Assembly (NCBI RefSeq): GCF_002263215.1
Contig: NZ_NLFK01000009.1
Location: 33,794 to 97,793, forward strand
Length of the DNA: 64,000 nucleotides
Source: Actinobacillus seminis
GTDB lineage: Bacteria > Pseudomonadota > Gammaproteobacteria > Enterobacterales > Pasteurellaceae
Direction of reading: 5' to 3'
Below the pieces are notes generated by a model, which made no database searches, was not told the DNA's origin, and saw only the letters and a list, made by a program, of their open reading frames with translations. Positions 21,131 through 30,899 of the stretch are shown one piece after another. Position 1 is the stretch's first letter. The number at the start of each line of letters is the position of its first letter. The translations under genes and the position numbers were made by a program.

Positions 21131-22819
21131 TTAAGCATTCGCTCGTTTTGCCAATTCTTCTTCACGTAATACGCGACGCAAAATTTTCCCCACATTGCTT
21201 TTTGGCAATTCCTCTCGGAATTCAATATCTTTCGGTACCTTATAACCGGTTAAATGCTTGCGACAATGTTGTCGAATTTCATCGCGCGTCAGACTATCAT
21301 CTTTTTTCACTACGTAAATTTTGATCGTTTCGCCTGATACTTCGTGTGGCATACCGATAGCCACCACTTCCGCCACTTTGTAATTTAACATTACCACATC
21401 TTCAATTTCGTTCGGATACACATTAAAACCGGACACAATGATCATGTCTTTTTTACGATCCACGATACGTAAAGTGTAATTTTCATCCATGATCACAATA
21501 TCTCCCGTCGCCATCCAACCGTCTTTCAAAACTTCCGAAGTAGCTTCCGGACGTTGCCAATAGCCTTGCATCACTTGCTCACCTTTCACTAACAACTCGC
21601 CGGGTTCGCCTAATTTAGCTTCACTTCCGTCATCTTTGATGATGCGAATATCCGTATTCGGAACAGGCACGCCAATGGTTCCGTTATGTTTAACCACATT
21701 AATTGGGCAGGCGGCAATTAACGGGGAGCATTCCGTCATGCCATAGCCCTCAATAATATTACAGCCGGTTAACTCATGCCAACGCGTCGCAACAGATTGC
21801 TGAACAGCCATCCCGCCACCGACAGATAATTTTAATTGAGAAAAATCCACTTCTTTAAAGTTTTCGTTATTTAACAACGCATTAAATAAAGTATTTACGC
21901 CGGTTAGCGCCACAAAAGGGTATTTTTTCAACTCTTTGACAAAACCATCAATATCACGTGGATTGGTAATTAAAATACCAGTAATGCCTAATTCGATAAA
22001 TAACAAGCAATTCACCGTCAGCGCGAAAACATGATATAACGGTAAGGCAATCACAGCGCTACGCTCTTTCGCACGGCTACCGATAAAAGGCTCCGCAATC
22101 CATTTAACTTGGAAAACATTGGTAATGATATTACCATGAGACAACATAGCTCCTTTCGCTACACCCGTCGTACCGCCGGTATATTGCAAAAATGCCAATT
22201 CATCACGTTCCAATTGCGGCCGTACATATTGACGATGTTTACCAATCGCCAACACTTCACGAAACGTCACCGCATTCGGCAATTTATATTTGGGCACTAA
22301 TTTTTTAATATATTTCACCACAAAATTAACTAACGTACGTTTACCAAAGGATAGCTGATCGCCCATACGGGTTAAAATTACGTGTTTAACGTGGGTATTA
22401 AAGACGACTTCTTCTAGAGTAGAAGCAAAGTTTGAAACCACTACAATCGCTTTCGCACCGCTATCTTGCAATTGATGTTCTAATTCGCGTGGCGTATAAA
22501 GCGGGTTCACATTTACCACCACTAACCCGGCTCGCAAAATGCCAAAAAGTGCGATTGGATATTGCAATAAATTCGGCATCATCAATGCCACCCGATCACC
22601 ACGTTCCAGTTTTAATTCATTTTGTAAATACGCGGCGAACGCTCGGCTACGTTCTTCTAATTTACGAAAGGTCAACACCTGCCCCATATTAATATAGGCG
22701 GCACGATCCGGGTGTTCAAAAATCGCCTTATCAAACATATCCAAAATACTGTCGTACATTGATGTATCAAGTTCTCTTGGAGCGCTTTCCGGATAATTTT
22801 TAAACCAAGGTTTTTCCAT
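21131..22819 (-). CDS. fadD: long-chain-fatty-acid--CoA ligase FadD
   Basis: Activates exogenous fatty acids to acyl-CoA at the inner membrane. The 562-residue protein has the AMP-binding P-loop [16 protein letters not shown], the [10 protein letters not shown] motif, [41 protein letters not shown], and the C-terminal Lys region [12 protein letters not shown]. All catalytic segments are intact. Preceded by a normal ATG with AAGGAAAAAC. Confidence 0.95.
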   Translation of the reverse strand: MEKPWFKNYPESAPRELDTSMYDSILDMFDKAIFEHPDRAAYINMGQVLTFRKLEERSRAFAAYLQNELKLERGDRVALMMPNLLQYPIALFGILRAGLVVVNVNPLYTPRELEHQLQDSGAKAIVVVSNFASTLEEVVFNTHVKHVILTRMGDQLSFGKRTLVNFVVKYIKKLVPKYKLPNAVTFREVLAIGKHRQYVRPQLERDELAFLQYTGGTTGVAKGAMLSHGNIITNVFQVKWIAEPFIGSRAKERSAVIALPLYHVFALTVNCLLFIELGITGILITNPRDIDGFVKELKKYPFVALTGVNTLFNALLNNENFKEVDFSQLKLSVGGGMAVQQSVATRWHELTGCNIIEGYGMTECSPLIAACPINVVKHNGTIGVPVPNTDIRIIKDDGSEAKLGEPGELLVKGEQVMQGYWQRPEATSEVLKDGWMATGDIVIMDENYTLRIVDRKKDMIIVSGFNVYPNEIEDVVMLNYKVAEVVAIGMPHEVSGETIKIYVVKKDDSLTRDEIRQHCRKHLTGYKVPKDIEFREELPKSNVGKILRRVLREEELAKRANA

Positions 22820-22873
22820 TGTTTTTCCTTATAAATAAAATAATTTGTGGCGATTTTACCACCTAAAATACAA

Positions 22874-23416
22874 TTAATACAAATAATAGCGCAAACGAGG
22901 CTCTTGCCGCCAAAAACGGGATGACCAACCAAATCGCCCATATCCCCACTTATCCCAATCGTCCGGTTCATAATAGTATTCCTGTACTAATTTCCAGCGT
23001 TTATAATGAGTTACATCAACTACCGGATACCAATAATCCGCCTGATCAATTTTTCCTTTTTCTTGCTTAATTAATTTTCCGGCAACGGTAATAAATTGAT
23101 CTTTTAAATATTCCGGATCAATAAATCCCGGCAAATAGGCGACAAAACGCCCTTCAACAGTACCATCAATGGACGGTTTTGCCGAAAGACCACGCACAGG
23201 CAAACTCAATACTTCAATTTTTATCTGATCTTTCAACGCTATTGCCGACAAGACTTTACCGCCCAAACGCACCTCTTTGCATTGACATTCATAATCCGAC
23301 GGTTCAATCTTTTTCACGCTTTGAATCGTAAATTCATTGCGTTCCAATCCTAGTGGTGGCGCGATACAGGCGCTTAACCCACATACCATCACCACCATTA
23401 ACCACATTCGTTTCAT
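22874..23416 (-). CDS. slp: Slp-family outer-membrane lipoprotein
   Basis: About 180 residues; signal peptide MKRMWLMVVMVCGLSAC with lipobox LSAC, then a domain typical of the Slp/YeaY family: VRLGGKVLSAIALKDQIKIEVLSLPV, GRFVAYLPGFIDPEYLKDQFITVAGKL and YPVVDVTHYKRW. The C-terminus is rich in Tyr, Trp and Arg. The ATG at 23416 is favoured because AGGGG stands seven bases upstream; an ATG six bases earlier is possible. Adjacent to tsaB, as in E. coli (yeaY near tsaB) and other gammaproteobacteria. Confidence 0.88.
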   Translation of the reverse strand: MKRMWLMVVMVCGLSACIAPPLGLERNEFTIQSVKKIEPSDYECQCKEVRLGGKVLSAIALKDQIKIEVLSLPVRGLSAKPSIDGTVEGRFVAYLPGFIDPEYLKDQFITVAGKLIKQEKGKIDQADYWYPVVDVTHYKRWKLVQEYYYEPDDWDKWGYGRFGWSSRFWRQEPRLRYYLY

Positions 23417-23427
23417 AAGCATTCCCC

Positions 23428-24162
23428 TTATTCTCTACCTGGTAATTTATTCCAAACCACGGTATTACGCAAATAAACCGGCTCAATTTCGACCGCACTT
23501 ATATATTCTTGGCGACAATAATGCGGCAACGCCAACGACAACATATAACGCGCTGATGGCAATTGAATATCCGACGGACGCCCGATATTACCTTTATTTA
23601 ATAAAGCATACGCCCCCCAGCCGGTTCCCACTTGCCGATCTTCTGCCTGCAAGGAATGTGTATTCATCCCTGCTAATTGCATCACCACTTGCTCCGGCGA
23701 ACAAACTTGTTCGGCAATAATGGGCTGCCAATCCATAAACTCGCAAAAATCCGACCGCACTTTTTGCCCCTGCAAATAGCTAAAATACACCTCATCCATA
23801 CGTGCATCAATCGCCGCCAAAACCCGATTTGCCCCGTATTGCTCATAGGCTTGTTGCGCCATGGCGGTTAAATTTGAAATAGGAATCACGGGCAAATCAG
23901 CCCCCAACGCCAATCCCTGTGCAATACCAGCCGCCACACGCACACCGGTAAAACTTCCGGGACCTCGCCCAAAGGCTAAAGCATCCACTTGCTTTAATTG
24001 AAGACCGGAATTCGCCAACAATTGATCCACCATTGGCAAAATCCGCTTGGTATGTGAACGTTGAGCAATTTCATCTAAATAGGTTATTTCCCCATGATGC
24101 CATAAGGCAACGGAACAGCTTTCCGTTGCGGTATCCAATGCCAACAGCGTTATATTCTTCAT
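23428..24162 (-). CDS. tsaB: tRNA t6A biosynthesis protein TsaB
   Basis: Partner of TsaD, TsaE and TsaC in making threonylcarbamoyl-adenosine at A37 of ANN-decoding tRNAs. Starts MKNITLLALDTATESCSVAL; the GRGPGSFTGVRVAAGIAQGLA segment is diagnostic. The ATG at 24162 has GGAA seven bases upstream; the in-frame TTG further up is less likely. About 244 residues. It follows yoaA by a short gap and precedes slp, an order seen in other gammaproteobacteria. Confidence 0.94.
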   Translation of the reverse strand: MKNITLLALDTATESCSVALWHHGEITYLDEIAQRSHTKRILPMVDQLLANSGLQLKQVDALAFGRGPGSFTGVRVAAGIAQGLALGADLPVIPISNLTAMAQQAYEQYGANRVLAAIDARMDEVYFSYLQGQKVRSDFCEFMDWQPIIAEQVCSPEQVVMQLAGMNTHSLQAEDRQVGTGWGAYALLNKGNIGRPSDIQLPSARYMLSLALPHYCRQEYISAVEIEPVYLRNTVVWNKLPGRE

Positions 24163-24181
24163 TTTATTTTCCAAATGTTTT

Positions 24182-26119
24182 TTAATGTTGTAAATTTGTC
24201 AGAAATTGTATCACTTTGTGCAAGTCTCTGGTACGTTTTGCAGGAGGCAAACTTTTCAAAAAAGTTTCCCCATAGCTGCGCATCACCAACCGACTATCAC
24301 AAATAATCACCACGCCACGATCGTGAATATCACGAATTAATCGCCCAACCCCTTGTTTTAACGCGATCACTGCTTCCGGTAATTGAATTTGATTAAACGG
24401 ATCCCCCCCCTGCAAACGACAATCTTCAATTCGCGCATTTAATAAGGGGTCGTCGGGCGCAGTAAAGGGCAATTTATCAATGATCACTAATGATAGCGCG
24501 TCCCCCCGCACGTCTACCCCCTCCCAAAAGCCGGACGTGGCAACCAACACACGATCTTTATCTTCAATAAATTGCTCCAATAATTTCGCTTTAGAAGTTT
24601 CACCTTGTAATAAGACTTGCAACTGACTATTGACACGCAAATATTCCGCTAAACCGCGCATCATGGAATAAGACGTACAAAGCACAAAACAGCGCCCTTG
24701 ATTTCCTTCAATTACCGGCAATAACATCTCGCCCAAGCACGCTAATGTATTTTGCTGATTTGTTGCCGGTAAATAACGCGGTACACAAAGCATGGCTTGT
24801 TCTGCATAATTAAATGGACTGTGCAAAATTTTCCGTTCAGCGTCGTCAATGCCCAACCGCTGGCAAAAATGCTCAAAGGTTCCTCCCACTTCCAAGGTAG
24901 CAGAAGTAAAAATCCAAGCGGTTTCACGCAATTTCATTTGCTCACCGAATTTATCAGCGACAGTTAATGGCGTAATATGCAAGGCGAAATAACGCCCCAT
25001 GGTTTCATACCAATAGCAATAACCAGTGACAGAAATATCCTCTAAACGTTTTAGCAAATTTTTAATCGTCGCAATACGATCAAATAAACTCCCCAAACTT
25101 TGCGAACGCTGAATGCCAATTTTGATCACTTCGGCAGTAAAATCCAATTTTTCTTGTAATAATCCAAGGCATTTTTTGACCGCACTTGCCTGTCGCCCAT
25201 TTAATAATTCACGCCAATTTCCGCGCTGCATCCCATCACCCAGTAGCAAACGAAAATCTTGCACCACTTTCAACAACGTATCGGCTGCAACTTCCAATTG
25301 TTGCATATCACGCACTTCCGTACGATAAACCAAATTAATATCGCGACATAAATCAAAAAGTTGTCGCGCACTGACTGATTGTCCGAAATATTGACCGGCA
25401 ATATCCGGAAGTTGGTGTGCTTCATCAAAAATAATCACTTCCGCATTAGGAATCAACTCACCAAATCCGCTTTCTTTCACCGCCATATCGGCAAAAAATA
25501 GATGATGATTGACCACCACTAAATCCGCATTTAACGCTTTTTTGCGTGCTAATGCCACGTAACATTCCGCATAATGCGGACAATCGGATCCCAAGCAACT
25601 TTCCGTCGTGCTGGTTAATTGAGGTAAAATCGGACTGTCTTCCGTTAACTCAACACATTCTGTCAAATCACCGCTTTGAGTGGCATTATTCCATTTTCGC
25701 ACCTTGCTCAAATCCGCTAATACCGAACGCTCCCCCGCTACACCCTGCGCAATCAATTGATCCAAACGCTCTAAGCACAGATAATTGGCGCGCCCTTTTA
25801 GCAACGCAATTTTGCCACTGTAATTGAGCGCACGTTGAATCGCCGGCAAATCACGCTCAAACAGCTGATCTTGCAGATTTTTAGAACCCGTTGAAATAAT
25901 CGTCTTTTTCGCGGCAAGTAGAGAAGGAGCCAAATACGCAAAGGTTTTACCGGTTCCTGTACCTGCTTCGATCACTAAAGTGCGGTGATTTTTTATCGCA
26001 TTTTCCACCGCACTTGCCATCTCAATTTGCTCGGCACGAGGATGGAATCTATTGATATATCGACTTAATTCACCATCTTCGGCAAATACTTGCGTGATTT
26101 GTTTGTTACTGGTCATCAT
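24182..26119 (-). CDS. yoaA: DinG/XPD-family Fe-S helicase YoaA
   Basis: 5'-3' DNA helicase of the XPD type; E. coli YoaA works with HolC in replication-fork repair. The 645-residue protein shows Walker A (EAGTGTGKTFAYLAPSLL), four Cys of the Fe-S cluster (one in NYLCLERLD, then CLGSDCPHYAEC), the DEAH box (VIIFDEAHQLPDI), VVVNHHLFFADM, and C-terminal motifs SGFWEGVDVRG and QGVGRLIRD. Upstream of tsaB on the same strand; divergent from the mutarotase gene. Several uptake sequences fall in the gene. Confidence 0.93.
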   Translation of the reverse strand: MMTSNKQITQVFAEDGELSRYINRFHPRAEQIEMASAVENAIKNHRTLVIEAGTGTGKTFAYLAPSLLAAKKTIISTGSKNLQDQLFERDLPAIQRALNYSGKIALLKGRANYLCLERLDQLIAQGVAGERSVLADLSKVRKWNNATQSGDLTECVELTEDSPILPQLTSTTESCLGSDCPHYAECYVALARKKALNADLVVVNHHLFFADMAVKESGFGELIPNAEVIIFDEAHQLPDIAGQYFGQSVSARQLFDLCRDINLVYRTEVRDMQQLEVAADTLLKVVQDFRLLLGDGMQRGNWRELLNGRQASAVKKCLGLLQEKLDFTAEVIKIGIQRSQSLGSLFDRIATIKNLLKRLEDISVTGYCYWYETMGRYFALHITPLTVADKFGEQMKLRETAWIFTSATLEVGGTFEHFCQRLGIDDAERKILHSPFNYAEQAMLCVPRYLPATNQQNTLACLGEMLLPVIEGNQGRCFVLCTSYSMMRGLAEYLRVNSQLQVLLQGETSKAKLLEQFIEDKDRVLVATSGFWEGVDVRGDALSLVIIDKLPFTAPDDPLLNARIEDCRLQGGDPFNQIQLPEAVIALKQGVGRLIRDIHDRGVVIICDSRLVMRSYGETFLKSLPPAKRTRDLHKVIQFLTNLQH

Positions 26120-26193
26120 TTCATTTATTTTTTTTCATTTTGCGGTATATTGTAACAAACCCTCCGACTAAAACCGAATAAAAAGGAAAAATT

Positions 26194-27006
26194 ATGCAGA
26201 TAAAATTTGTCAAACAAATTACACAAACATTGAGTTTATATCAATACAATGACATTCCTGTACTAAAATTGCAACACCCCCTCGGCGAGGCTGAAATTTC
26301 GCTGCAAGGTGCGCAATTATTGCGTTGGCGCCCCAAATCAGCACAGCAAGATATTTTATGGTTAAGCGAAATTGAACCTTTTCTTGCCGGTAACGCTATT
26401 CGCGGTGGCATTCCTATTTGCTATCCTTGGTTTGGTCTCGGCAAAGAACCAATGCATGGATATGCGCGCATTCGCCTGTGGCAATTAAGTGATTATCAAA
26501 TTAGCGAGCAAAAAGTGCGGTTAGATTTTTCCTTATTTTCTTCAGATAATTTAATTGAAGCGAAATTAACAATTATTTTTACCGAACAATGCGAATTGCA
26601 CCTAACTCACTACGGAAACGAACCGGCACAAGCAGCGTTGCATACTTATTTTAATATCGGCGATATTATTCCTGTGCAAATTGAAGGATTGCCGACGCAA
26701 TGTTTTAGTAAACTCACAGGGAAACAAGAAAAGGCTCCGTCACCGCGCATCATCAGCGAAAACGTCGATTGTATTTACCAAATACAAACACCGGTTACAC
26801 AAAAAATAATCGATCCGACTTTTGACCGCACTATCCAAATTGAGCAACTTGATGCGTCAAACACCGTATTATGGAATCCATGGCAAAAACCGACCAGTAA
26901 CATGAGCGAAAATGGCTATCAAACCATGATTTGCGTGGAAAGCGCCAAATTGGCACCAACAATGCAGCAAGGCGATAAAATTATTGTCAAAATCAGCCTT
27001 CATTAA
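26194..27006 (+). CDS. yeaD: D-hexose-6-phosphate mutarotase (YeaD-like)
   Basis: Aldose-1-epimerase-fold enzyme that interconverts anomers of hexose 6-phosphates. Visible family segments are GAQLLRWRPKSAQQDILWLS, IRGGIPICYPWFG, AALHTYFNIGDI (catalytic His) and VWNPW-like VLWNPWQKP with a late Glu (CVESAK). 270 residues, normal length. Single gene, with its own terminator immediately after the stop and the Mu-like prophage 230 bases further on. Confidence 0.92.
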   Translation: MQIKFVKQITQTLSLYQYNDIPVLKLQHPLGEAEISLQGAQLLRWRPKSAQQDILWLSEIEPFLAGNAIRGGIPICYPWFGLGKEPMHGYARIRLWQLSDYQISEQKVRLDFSLFSSDNLIEAKLTIIFTEQCELHLTHYGNEPAQAALHTYFNIGDIIPVQIEGLPTQCFSKLTGKQEKAPSPRIISENVDCIYQIQTPVTQKIIDPTFDRTIQIEQLDASNTVLWNPWQKPTSNMSENGYQTMICVESAKLAPTMQQGDKIIVKISLH

Positions 27007-27011
27007 AGTAA

Positions 27012-27041
27012 AATGGCTAATCCTTGATTAGCCATTTTTGT
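27012..27041 (+). terminator. terminator after yeaD
   Basis: AATGGCTAATC-CTT-GATTAGCCATTTTT: a perfect hairpin of 11 bp followed by five T directly after the yeaD stop. Confidence 0.92.
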
Positions 27042-27051
27042 ATTATTTTTT

Positions 27052-27067
27052 AAAAAAAAAAAAAAAA
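27052..27067. repeat. A16 homopolymer
   Basis: Sixteen A in the intergenic region between yeaD and the prophage. Two uptake sequences in the same orientation follow (about 27104 and 27210). Confidence 0.9.
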
Positions 27068-27250
27068 TAACATTGCCATGAATAATAAAAATCTGAAAAA
27101 ATTAACCGCACTTTTGTTTTATTGGAAATTGTTATCCGGAAATAAAGAAGAAAAAGATTAAAATGCGGTTATTTTTTCTCGTGTTTTACCTAAAATACAT
27201 AAAAAAACCACCGCACTTTTTCGTTATTTTCTTTTATGGGGTAGTGACAA

Positions 27251-27409
27251 TATTTGCATAAGGAAAAAGAAAAAATTTGGTGGGAAAAAATTGGTTGAAG
27301 CCCCTGTTTGTGGGGCTTTGGCATTTTTAGGGGTGGAGTTTATGCAAAAATGGAAAATGGTGGGGATTGGGGGAAAATGGTCGAAAATTGGGTTTTATTT
27401 TGCATAAAA
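27251..27409. promoter_or_regulatory. left-end transposase sites L1-L3 (candidates)
   Basis: Three copies of a TTTTGCATAA-like core: 27253-27261 (TTTGCATAA), 27339-27349 (TTTATGCAAAA, inverted) and 27398-27409 (TTTTGCATAAAA). Three matching copies occur at the other end. Spacing is wide at the left and tight at the right, as for the MuA sites of Mu. The binding protein is inferred to be the A product. Confidence 0.65.
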
Positions 27410-27815
27410 GTTGGCGGTGAATTGTTAGGTTTTAAACATTTTTAAAAATTTAAAATTCGTTTTAAAGTGGGTTTAAAGGTTTTTAAATTCAGCTTTAAAA
27501 TGGGGTGGAAATTGCAGGAAGATGAGATAAGGGTGATGCATTTAAGTGAGGTTTTTTTTATGGTTGTTTTGGTAAGAGCTAGGAGAAAAGGCGGTTTCAG
27601 TGGCAGAAATCGCCTTTTTTGTTGGTTTTTGGGGCGATTTTGGTGCGTTTAGATGAAATCTAGCGGTTTGTTGTGTGTGATTTTGCGAAAATGCGCCATT
27701 ATTTGGCGGTATTTGAAAGGAACACAGGCTTCCTTGCCTTTGTGCTTTAAAATATTAAGAAAGCGCTTGTAATGCGGTTTCTTTGGATGTTACCAACATT
27801 GATGTCGGCGACATA
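27262..27815. other. prophage left-end region without genes
   Basis: Over 550 bases with no convincing gene. Contents: sites L2 and L3; a small hairpin AGCCCC...GGGGCT at 27299-27317; a G-rich segment 27350-27390; repeated TTTTAAA motifs between 27430 and 27510, of a type also seen near 45820-45880; and a terminator. The 61-codon open frame at 27467-27652 is low-complexity and not supported. Confidence 0.5.
27586..27620 (-). terminator. bidirectional terminator downstream of repressor
   Basis: AAAAGGCGGTTTC ... GAAATCGCCTTTTTT: a hairpin with T runs on both strands, about 200 bases past the repressor stop. Confidence 0.75.
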
Positions 27816-28547
27816 TTAGAAGTCACGATAGCCACGCACGACTTGCCCTATCACAATCAAGTTATTGGCTTGTTCTGTGTTGAGTTCTATTGGTACGTAT
27901 TCTGTGTTTTGGCTGATGAGTGTGATGCCGTTGTAGGTAATTTGCACTTTCTTCACTAGCATTGCACCTTCATTATTTAATACAAAGATTTTTCCGTCTT
28001 TTAATTCCTTTTTCGACCGATCTACAATAATTTCTTCGCCGTCTTTTAGCGTTGGGTACATACTATCGCCACTTACTAAGAACATCGCACAGTCTTCCGC
28101 CTTTAAGCGGCGTGAATCGAGCCAAGCCTTTTCTACTTTGGTGGTTTGGTAAGGTTTATATTCATCATTAAAACCACCGCCACCAGCTGAAATACGCACT
28201 TCTCGGCAATCTTCAATCACAGAAAAGGTTTCGTCATTGCTTGTTTCCGTATTTATATGCTTTTGCCCACTTGTCAATTCGCCTGTTGCTAACCATTGCA
28301 CGCTCACATCTGTATAAGTTGCTAATGCAATTAAGTTGTCTAGCGTCGGTAGACTAGTGTTAGTTAAATAATTATGTAGTGTGCTATACGAAATTCCAGC
28401 TTCTTTAGCAAATGCTCTACCGCTCTTATTTCCGATCAACTCCTTTAATCTTTCACTAAAAGAAGATCCTTTTCCTAATGTATGAAAAGGAACTTGTTCA
28501 ATTTTAGGTTCTTTTTGTTCCTTTTTAGGATTTAAAAGGGTTTCCAT
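27816..28547 (-). CDS. prophage repressor, HTH plus S24 peptidase (CI/LexA-like)
   Basis: Represses the lytic promoter in the lysogen. 243 residues: N-terminal helix-turn-helix at about residues 30-85 (FSERLKELIGNKSGRAFAKEAGISYSTLHNYLT) and a C-terminal S24 domain with the Ser of LVSGDSMYPTLKDGEE and the Lys of GAMLVKKVQ, so RecA-stimulated self-cleavage is expected. This is a lambda-type repressor architecture rather than the Mu c repressor. Transcribed leftward, divergent from ner; the 152 bases between them hold a long palindrome and repeated GGAAC boxes. Confidence 0.92.
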   Translation of the reverse strand: METLLNPKKEQKEPKIEQVPFHTLGKGSSFSERLKELIGNKSGRAFAKEAGISYSTLHNYLTNTSLPTLDNLIALATYTDVSVQWLATGELTSGQKHINTETSNDETFSVIEDCREVRISAGGGGFNDEYKPYQTTKVEKAWLDSRRLKAEDCAMFLVSGDSMYPTLKDGEEIIVDRSKKELKDGKIFVLNNEGAMLVKKVQITYNGITLISQNTEYVPIELNTEQANNLIVIGQVVRGYRDF

Positions 28548-28755
28548 TGATTTTTACCTTTTGAAAATAATTTATAAAAAGGAACGGAAATGTGTTGCAT
28601 TGTTCCTTTTTGTGATCAATAATATTATTACATTGAATAATACAAGCGTATTATTCACTGTAATAACCTTTTAATTTATCAGAAAAAGGAACAAATGCAA
28701 TGATTAATGATTGGGAAAGGGTAGATATTATCTATGCCTTAAAGAAAAAAGGAAC
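28485..28755. repeat. cluster of six AAAAGGAAC boxes
   Basis: AAAAGGAAC or its complement GTTCCTTTT occurs at 28485-28493, 28517-28526 (inverted), 28576-28585, 28602-28611 (inverted), 28683-28692 and 28746-28755, spanning the repressor start, the intergenic region and the ner start. Two boxes at 28576 and 28602 face each other. One covers the ner ribosome-binding site. Likely operators for the repressor and/or Ner. Confidence 0.6.
28627..28664. promoter_or_regulatory. 38-bp palindrome between repressor and ner
   Basis: Near-perfect dyad: ATTACA-T-TGAATAATAC and GTATTATTCA-C-TGTAAT arms flank a four-base centre; only one symmetric position in the arms mismatches. It sits in the middle of the divergent promoter region, as expected for a repressor operator or overlapping promoters. 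Confidence 0.7.
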
Positions 28756-28909
28756 AACCCTAGCTGCATTGTCACGACAATCAGGTCTTAATTCTAGAAC
28801 GTTAAATAATGCTTTAGATCGCCGTTACCCTAAAGGAGAAAAGATTATCGCTGGTGCTATTGGCGTTGAACCTAGAACTATTTGGCCATCTCGTTATATC
28901 AATCGCTAA
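28700..28909 (+). CDS. ner: Ner-like transcriptional regulator
   Basis: 69-residue helix-turn-helix protein of the Ner/Nlp (SfsB) family: DWERVDIIYALKKKGTTLAALSRQSGLNSRTLNNALDRRYPKGEKIIAGAIGVEPRTIWPSRY. The ending IWPSRY is characteristic. In Mu, Ner shuts down the early and repressor promoters after lytic onset. First gene of the rightward early operon; a GGAAC box lies over its ribosome-binding site. Confidence 0.93.
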   Translation: MINDWERVDIIYALKKKGTTLAALSRQSGLNSRTLNNALDRRYPKGEKIIAGAIGVEPRTIWPSRYINR

Positions 28910-28918
28910 GGAGTGGTT

Positions 28919-30889
28919 ATGAATATGTGGTTTACAGTTCAAGAATTAACAGCTTGCCATAGTTTTCCTAATACTGAACGTGGCGGTCGTAAATTCTTAG
29001 ACAAGATTGTAAAAGATAAACCGGATATCAAACGTAAAAGACAAGGAACTAAAGCGTTTGAGTATGCTTTTTCAGGACTACCAGAGCAAATACAAAATGA
29101 GCTTTGTCATCGATATTCAGTTTCTATCGTTAAAGCTAAACCCAAATCCCTCCCCGCCGATCTCCGTCAGGTGGAATTAAAAACTTTAACGGAAAAACAA
29201 CGTGCAGTGGCAGGAGCAAGAATGGCGTTAGTTGCTCAAGTGGCACAGCTTGAACAAGCCCAACCTCGTTACAAGGCGATTAAGTTTTTTTGTGAACAAA
29301 TCAAGCGTGGTGGCATTTCTTCTGATTTGATGAGATTGGTGGAAACCGCCAATAATAAGAAAGGGAAAAATCGCACTTTATCTGACCGCACTTTGAATCA
29401 ATGGGTGTTGGATTATGAAAAGGCAGATACCCCTGAAGAACGATTAAAAGCCCTCGCACCAATGCAACGGGTGGCGAAAAAGGCTGAAGAAATTGTGTGG
29501 TTGCCTGACTTTTTGGCGATATATCGCCAAACCAATGGCATCAATGTGGCAGAAGCCTATCACTATTTTTCGACTGAATGGGATGCACGTTTTGCAGACG
29601 AGCCGTTACGTTTAGAAATGAAACCGAGCATTGACCAAGTTCGTGCTGCGTTGGCGAAATTGCCAAAACACATTAAAGAAATTGGTCGTAAGACAGGTTC
29701 TGAACTCCGAGCCCTTAACACTTATGTGAAACGCGATTGGAGCGTGTTGCAGGTGAATGATGTGTGGGTGGGTGATGGCCATGCGATGAAATTGAAAGTC
29801 GCCCATCCTGAACATGGTCGCCCATTTATTCCAGAGGTGACATTAATTATGGATACCTCTTGCCGTTTTATTGTGGGTTGGTCGGCTAGTTTGGCGGAAA
29901 ACGTTCTCGCAGTGGCAGATGCCTTGCGTTATGGAGTGGAACGCTACGGCATACCCGCAATTTATTACTCAGATAACGGTGGTGGTGAGAAAAACTGGAT
30001 GCTTGATGGGGATATTACGGGGATGTTGCCGCGTTTGGGGATTAATCACCAAACAGGGATTCCAGGCAATCCACAAGGGCGTGGGATTATTGAGCGGGTG
30101 CATCAAACGATTTTATATCGTATCGCTCGCCAGTTTGAAACCTATCACGGCACAGGGGCAGACCGCGACACTATTCGACAAGTGAGCACAGCAGTGATTT
30201 CACTGGATAAAGCAAAACGTAAAGGTGCGACACAGCTAACGCCAAAACAACAATGGGCAGTGGGTAAATTGCCAAGCTGGAATCAGTTTTTAGATGCAGT
30301 TCAAGCTGGGGTTGATTGGTACAACAACGAGCATGTGCATAGTGAAATTGGTATGACACCTGCACAAAAACGCCGTCAGTTGATGGAAAAAATGAACCCT
30401 GATGATTTAGTCTTTGTTACGCCAGTGGAAGCAAGGGATTTATTCCGCCCAAGTACATTACGTGTGGCACAACGTGGTTGGTTACAACTTTTCAATAATT
30501 ATTACTTTAGCGCGAAATTACTCGATGTTGATGGGCAAAAGGTGCAAGTGATGTTTGATATTCACGATCCAAGCCAAGTGATTGTGAGAAAGCAAGACGG
30601 CACTTTTGTGTGTTATGCCGAATTAGATGGCAATAAACGTGATGCCTTCCCAATGCCGTATGTTGAGAAAACACGCCAAGAGCGTCATGCACGCCGCGCG
30701 AAATTGAAACAAGAACAGCTTGATGAGATTAATGCGGAACTTAATCCGATTATTACGATTGAACATCAGCCAGATTTTGCGGTGTTAGTGCCAAAAGTGA
30801 AGCAAAAAATCCCAGCTAAGCCGATTTTCCATAACTTAACGGAGAAAGAAGAATGGGAAGCGGAACAGGCAAAGTTAGTGAATGAATAA
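28919..30889 (+). CDS. A: MuA-type DDE transposase
   Basis: Binds the prophage ends and joins them to target DNA. 656 residues. Domain order: N-terminal winged helix (MWFTVQELTACHSFPNTERG), end-binding domain, DDE core with Asp in VNDVWVGDGH, Asp in IYYSDNGGGEKNW and Glu in GRGIIERVHQTI, a beta-barrel (Mu transposase C) and a C-terminal Lys-rich tail for contact with B. The ATG at 28919 is chosen because AAGGAG lies five bases upstream; the GTG at 28913 is less likely. Confidence 0.95.
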   Translation: MNMWFTVQELTACHSFPNTERGGRKFLDKIVKDKPDIKRKRQGTKAFEYAFSGLPEQIQNELCHRYSVSIVKAKPKSLPADLRQVELKTLTEKQRAVAGARMALVAQVAQLEQAQPRYKAIKFFCEQIKRGGISSDLMRLVETANNKKGKNRTLSDRTLNQWVLDYEKADTPEERLKALAPMQRVAKKAEEIVWLPDFLAIYRQTNGINVAEAYHYFSTEWDARFADEPLRLEMKPSIDQVRAALAKLPKHIKEIGRKTGSELRALNTYVKRDWSVLQVNDVWVGDGHAMKLKVAHPEHGRPFIPEVTLIMDTSCRFIVGWSASLAENVLAVADALRYGVERYGIPAIYYSDNGGGEKNWMLDGDITGMLPRLGINHQTGIPGNPQGRGIIERVHQTILYRIARQFETYHGTGADRDTIRQVSTAVISLDKAKRKGATQLTPKQQWAVGKLPSWNQFLDAVQAGVDWYNNEHVHSEIGMTPAQKRRQLMEKMNPDDLVFVTPVEARDLFRPSTLRVAQRGWLQLFNNYYFSAKLLDVDGQKVQVMFDIHDPSQVIVRKQDGTFVCYAELDGNKRDAFPMPYVEKTRQERHARRAKLKQEQLDEINAELNPIITIEHQPDFAVLVPKVKQKIPAKPIFHNLTEKEEWEAEQAKLVNE

Positions 30890-30899
30890 GGAGAACAAG

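Noticed and set aside
27467..27652. 61-codon frame in the prophage left end
   Set aside because: Low-complexity Phe/Gly/Arg-rich sequence over AT-rich repeats, no ribosome-binding site, overlaps a terminator.
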